Positions 4,745 through 5,750 of a DNA stretch of 5,750 nt are shown in pieces (position 1 is the stretch's first letter; each line of letters starts with the position of its first letter). The DNA lies in assembly GCA_003223775.1 (NCBI GenBank), contig QHWK01000432.1, positions 1 through 5,750 on the forward strand, written 5' to 3'. The stretch comes from Acidobacteriota bacterium. Its GTDB lineage: Bacteria > Acidobacteriota > Vicinamibacteria > Vicinamibacterales > CAVVIG01. Below the pieces are notes generated by a model that made no database searches, was not told the DNA's origin, and worked only from the letters and a program-made list of their open reading frames with translations. The position numbers were made by a program, and so were the translations under genes.

Positions 4745-5750
4745 ATGGCCACGAAGACAATCACGGGCGTTCCCCTCGCCGATCAGACGCTCTTCCGGCA
4801 GGCGTGCTATATCGACGGCGCGTGGACTTCCGCGTCCGGCGCGGCGATCGAGGTGGACAATCCCGCGACCGGCGAGATCATCGGCTCGGTGCCGAAGCTC
4901 GGAGGCGCCGAGACGCGGACCGCGATCGAGGCCGCCGCCCGCGCCTTTCCCGCCTGGAGAAAGAAAACCGGCAAGGAGCGCGCAGCGATCATGCGGCGCT
5001 GGTTCGATCTGATGATGGCGAACCAGGCGGACCTCGCGCTCCTGATGACGACCGAGCAGGGCAAGCCGCTCGCCGAATCGCGCGGCGAGGTGGCCTACGC
5101 CGCGTCGTTCCTCGAGTGGTTCGGCGAAGAAGCCAAGCGCGTGTACGGCGACACGATCCCCGGCCATCAACCCGACAAGCGGATCGTCGTCACGAAAGAG
5201 CCGATCGGCGTCGTTGCCTGCATCACGCCGTGGAATTTTCCACTCGCGATGATCACGCGCAAGGCGGGCCCGGCGATTGCCGCCGGATGCACCGTCGTGC
5301 TCAAGCCGGCGTCGCAGACGCCGTTCTCCGCGCTCGCGCTCGCCGAGCTCGCCGAGCGCGCGGGCGTGCCCAGGGGCGTCTTCAACGTCGTCACCGGTTC
5401 GGCGACCGACATCGGCGCCGAGCTCACGAGCAACCCCGTCGTCCGCAAACTCTCGTTCACCGGATCGACCGGGACGGGCAAGCTGCTGATGGCGCAGTGC
5501 GCGTCGACGGTGAAGAAGCTGTCGCTCGAGCTCGGCGGCAACGCGCCGTTCATCGTCTTCGACGATGCGGACCTCGATGCGGCGGTCGAGGGCGCGATCC
5601 TGTCGAAGTACCGCAACACGGGGCAGACCTGCGTCTGCGCGAACCGCCTCCTCGTCCAGGATTCGGTCTACGACGCGTTCGCGACAAAGCTTGCCGGCGC
5701 CGTGAAGAAGCTCACGCCGGGCCGCGGCACCGAGAGCGGCGCGACGCAGG
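4745..5750 (+). CDS. gabD: Succinate-semialdehyde dehydrogenase, N-terminal 335 residues (cut by window end)
   Basis: Aldehyde dehydrogenase superfamily enzyme that oxidises succinic semialdehyde to succinate with NAD(P)+, the last step of GABA breakdown, in the cytoplasm. ATG 4745 gives MATKTITGVPLADQTLFRQA, whose later part matches the LFRQ start of E. coli GabD, and close resemblance continues throughout (EQGKPLAE, YGDTIPGHQ, ITPWNFP, LKPASQTPFSALALAELA, SLELGGNAPFIVFDDADLD). Active-site residues: N164 in TPWNFP, general base E262 in LELGG, and nucleophile C296 in NTGQTCVCANR, with the second cysteine C298 seen in GabD-type enzymes. K187 and S190 in KPAS fit the NADP-binding pattern of GabD. 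About 480 residues are expected, so about 150 lie beyond the window, with no frameshift in the visible part. No other GABA-shunt gene is in view. Confidence 0.95.
   Translation, partial: MATKTITGVPLADQTLFRQACYIDGAWTSASGAAIEVDNPATGEIIGSVPKLGGAETRTAIEAAARAFPAWRKKTGKERAAIMRRWFDLMMANQADLALLMTTEQGKPLAESRGEVAYAASFLEWFGEEAKRVYGDTIPGHQPDKRIVVTKEPIGVVACITPWNFPLAMITRKAGPAIAAGCTVVLKPASQTPFSALALAELAERAGVPRGVFNVVTGSATDIGAELTSNPVVRKLSFTGSTGTGKLLMAQCASTVKKLSLELGGNAPFIVFDDADLDAAVEGAILSKYRNTGQTCVCANRLLVQDSVYDAFATKLAGAVKKLTPGRGTESGATQ

Overview
The window is GC-rich, densely coding bacterial DNA. All genes lie on the + strand. Overlapping ATGA/GTGA gene junctions, a probable leaderless promoter before gabD and an AACCACAGAG-type palindromic intergenic repeat would fit an Acidobacteriota-like (for example Vicinamibacteria-type) or similar high-GC soil or sediment lineage. 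That placement is an inference from style and is weak.

Region 1 (1-3010) is the 3' part of an ABC-2 export operon: the tail of one ATP-binding protein, a second complete ATP-binding protein, then two ABC-2 permeases. Junctions overlap by 4 nt or are separated by 4 nt, so translation is probably coupled. The order ATPase, ATPase, permease, permease matches the YbhF-YbhS-YbhR exporter type. In E. coli the two ATPase domains are fused in YbhF; here they are separate genes. A periplasmic HlyD-like adaptor would be expected upstream, outside the window.

Region 2 (about 3011-4744) is an IS110-family insertion sequence of about 1.56 kb lying inside a palindromic intergenic repeat. The transposase (3099-4226) has the IS110 layout, but the first acidic residue of the DEDD tetrad appears to be Glu (E21). 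Removing the element restores a continuous repeat that shares a GA dinucleotide at the two junctions. The noncoding stretch after the transposase is rich in hairpins. At 4297-4305 it holds a 9-nt copy of the left target flank ending in GA, and at 4319-4326 an 8-nt near-complement (7 of 8) of the right flank ending in TC. This is the pattern expected of the target guides of a bridge RNA (seekRNA), here placed downstream of the transposase as in the IS1111 subgroup. Shorter candidate donor guides follow at 4324-4329 and 4343-4348. This is the most interesting part of the window.

Region 3 (4708-5750) has a TAGAAT -10 element six bases before an ATG, followed by the first 335 residues of a succinate-semialdehyde dehydrogenase (gabD), cut by the window end. 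The export operon, the insertion sequence and gabD have no evident functional link; the element sits in the spacer between two host genes without breaking either.
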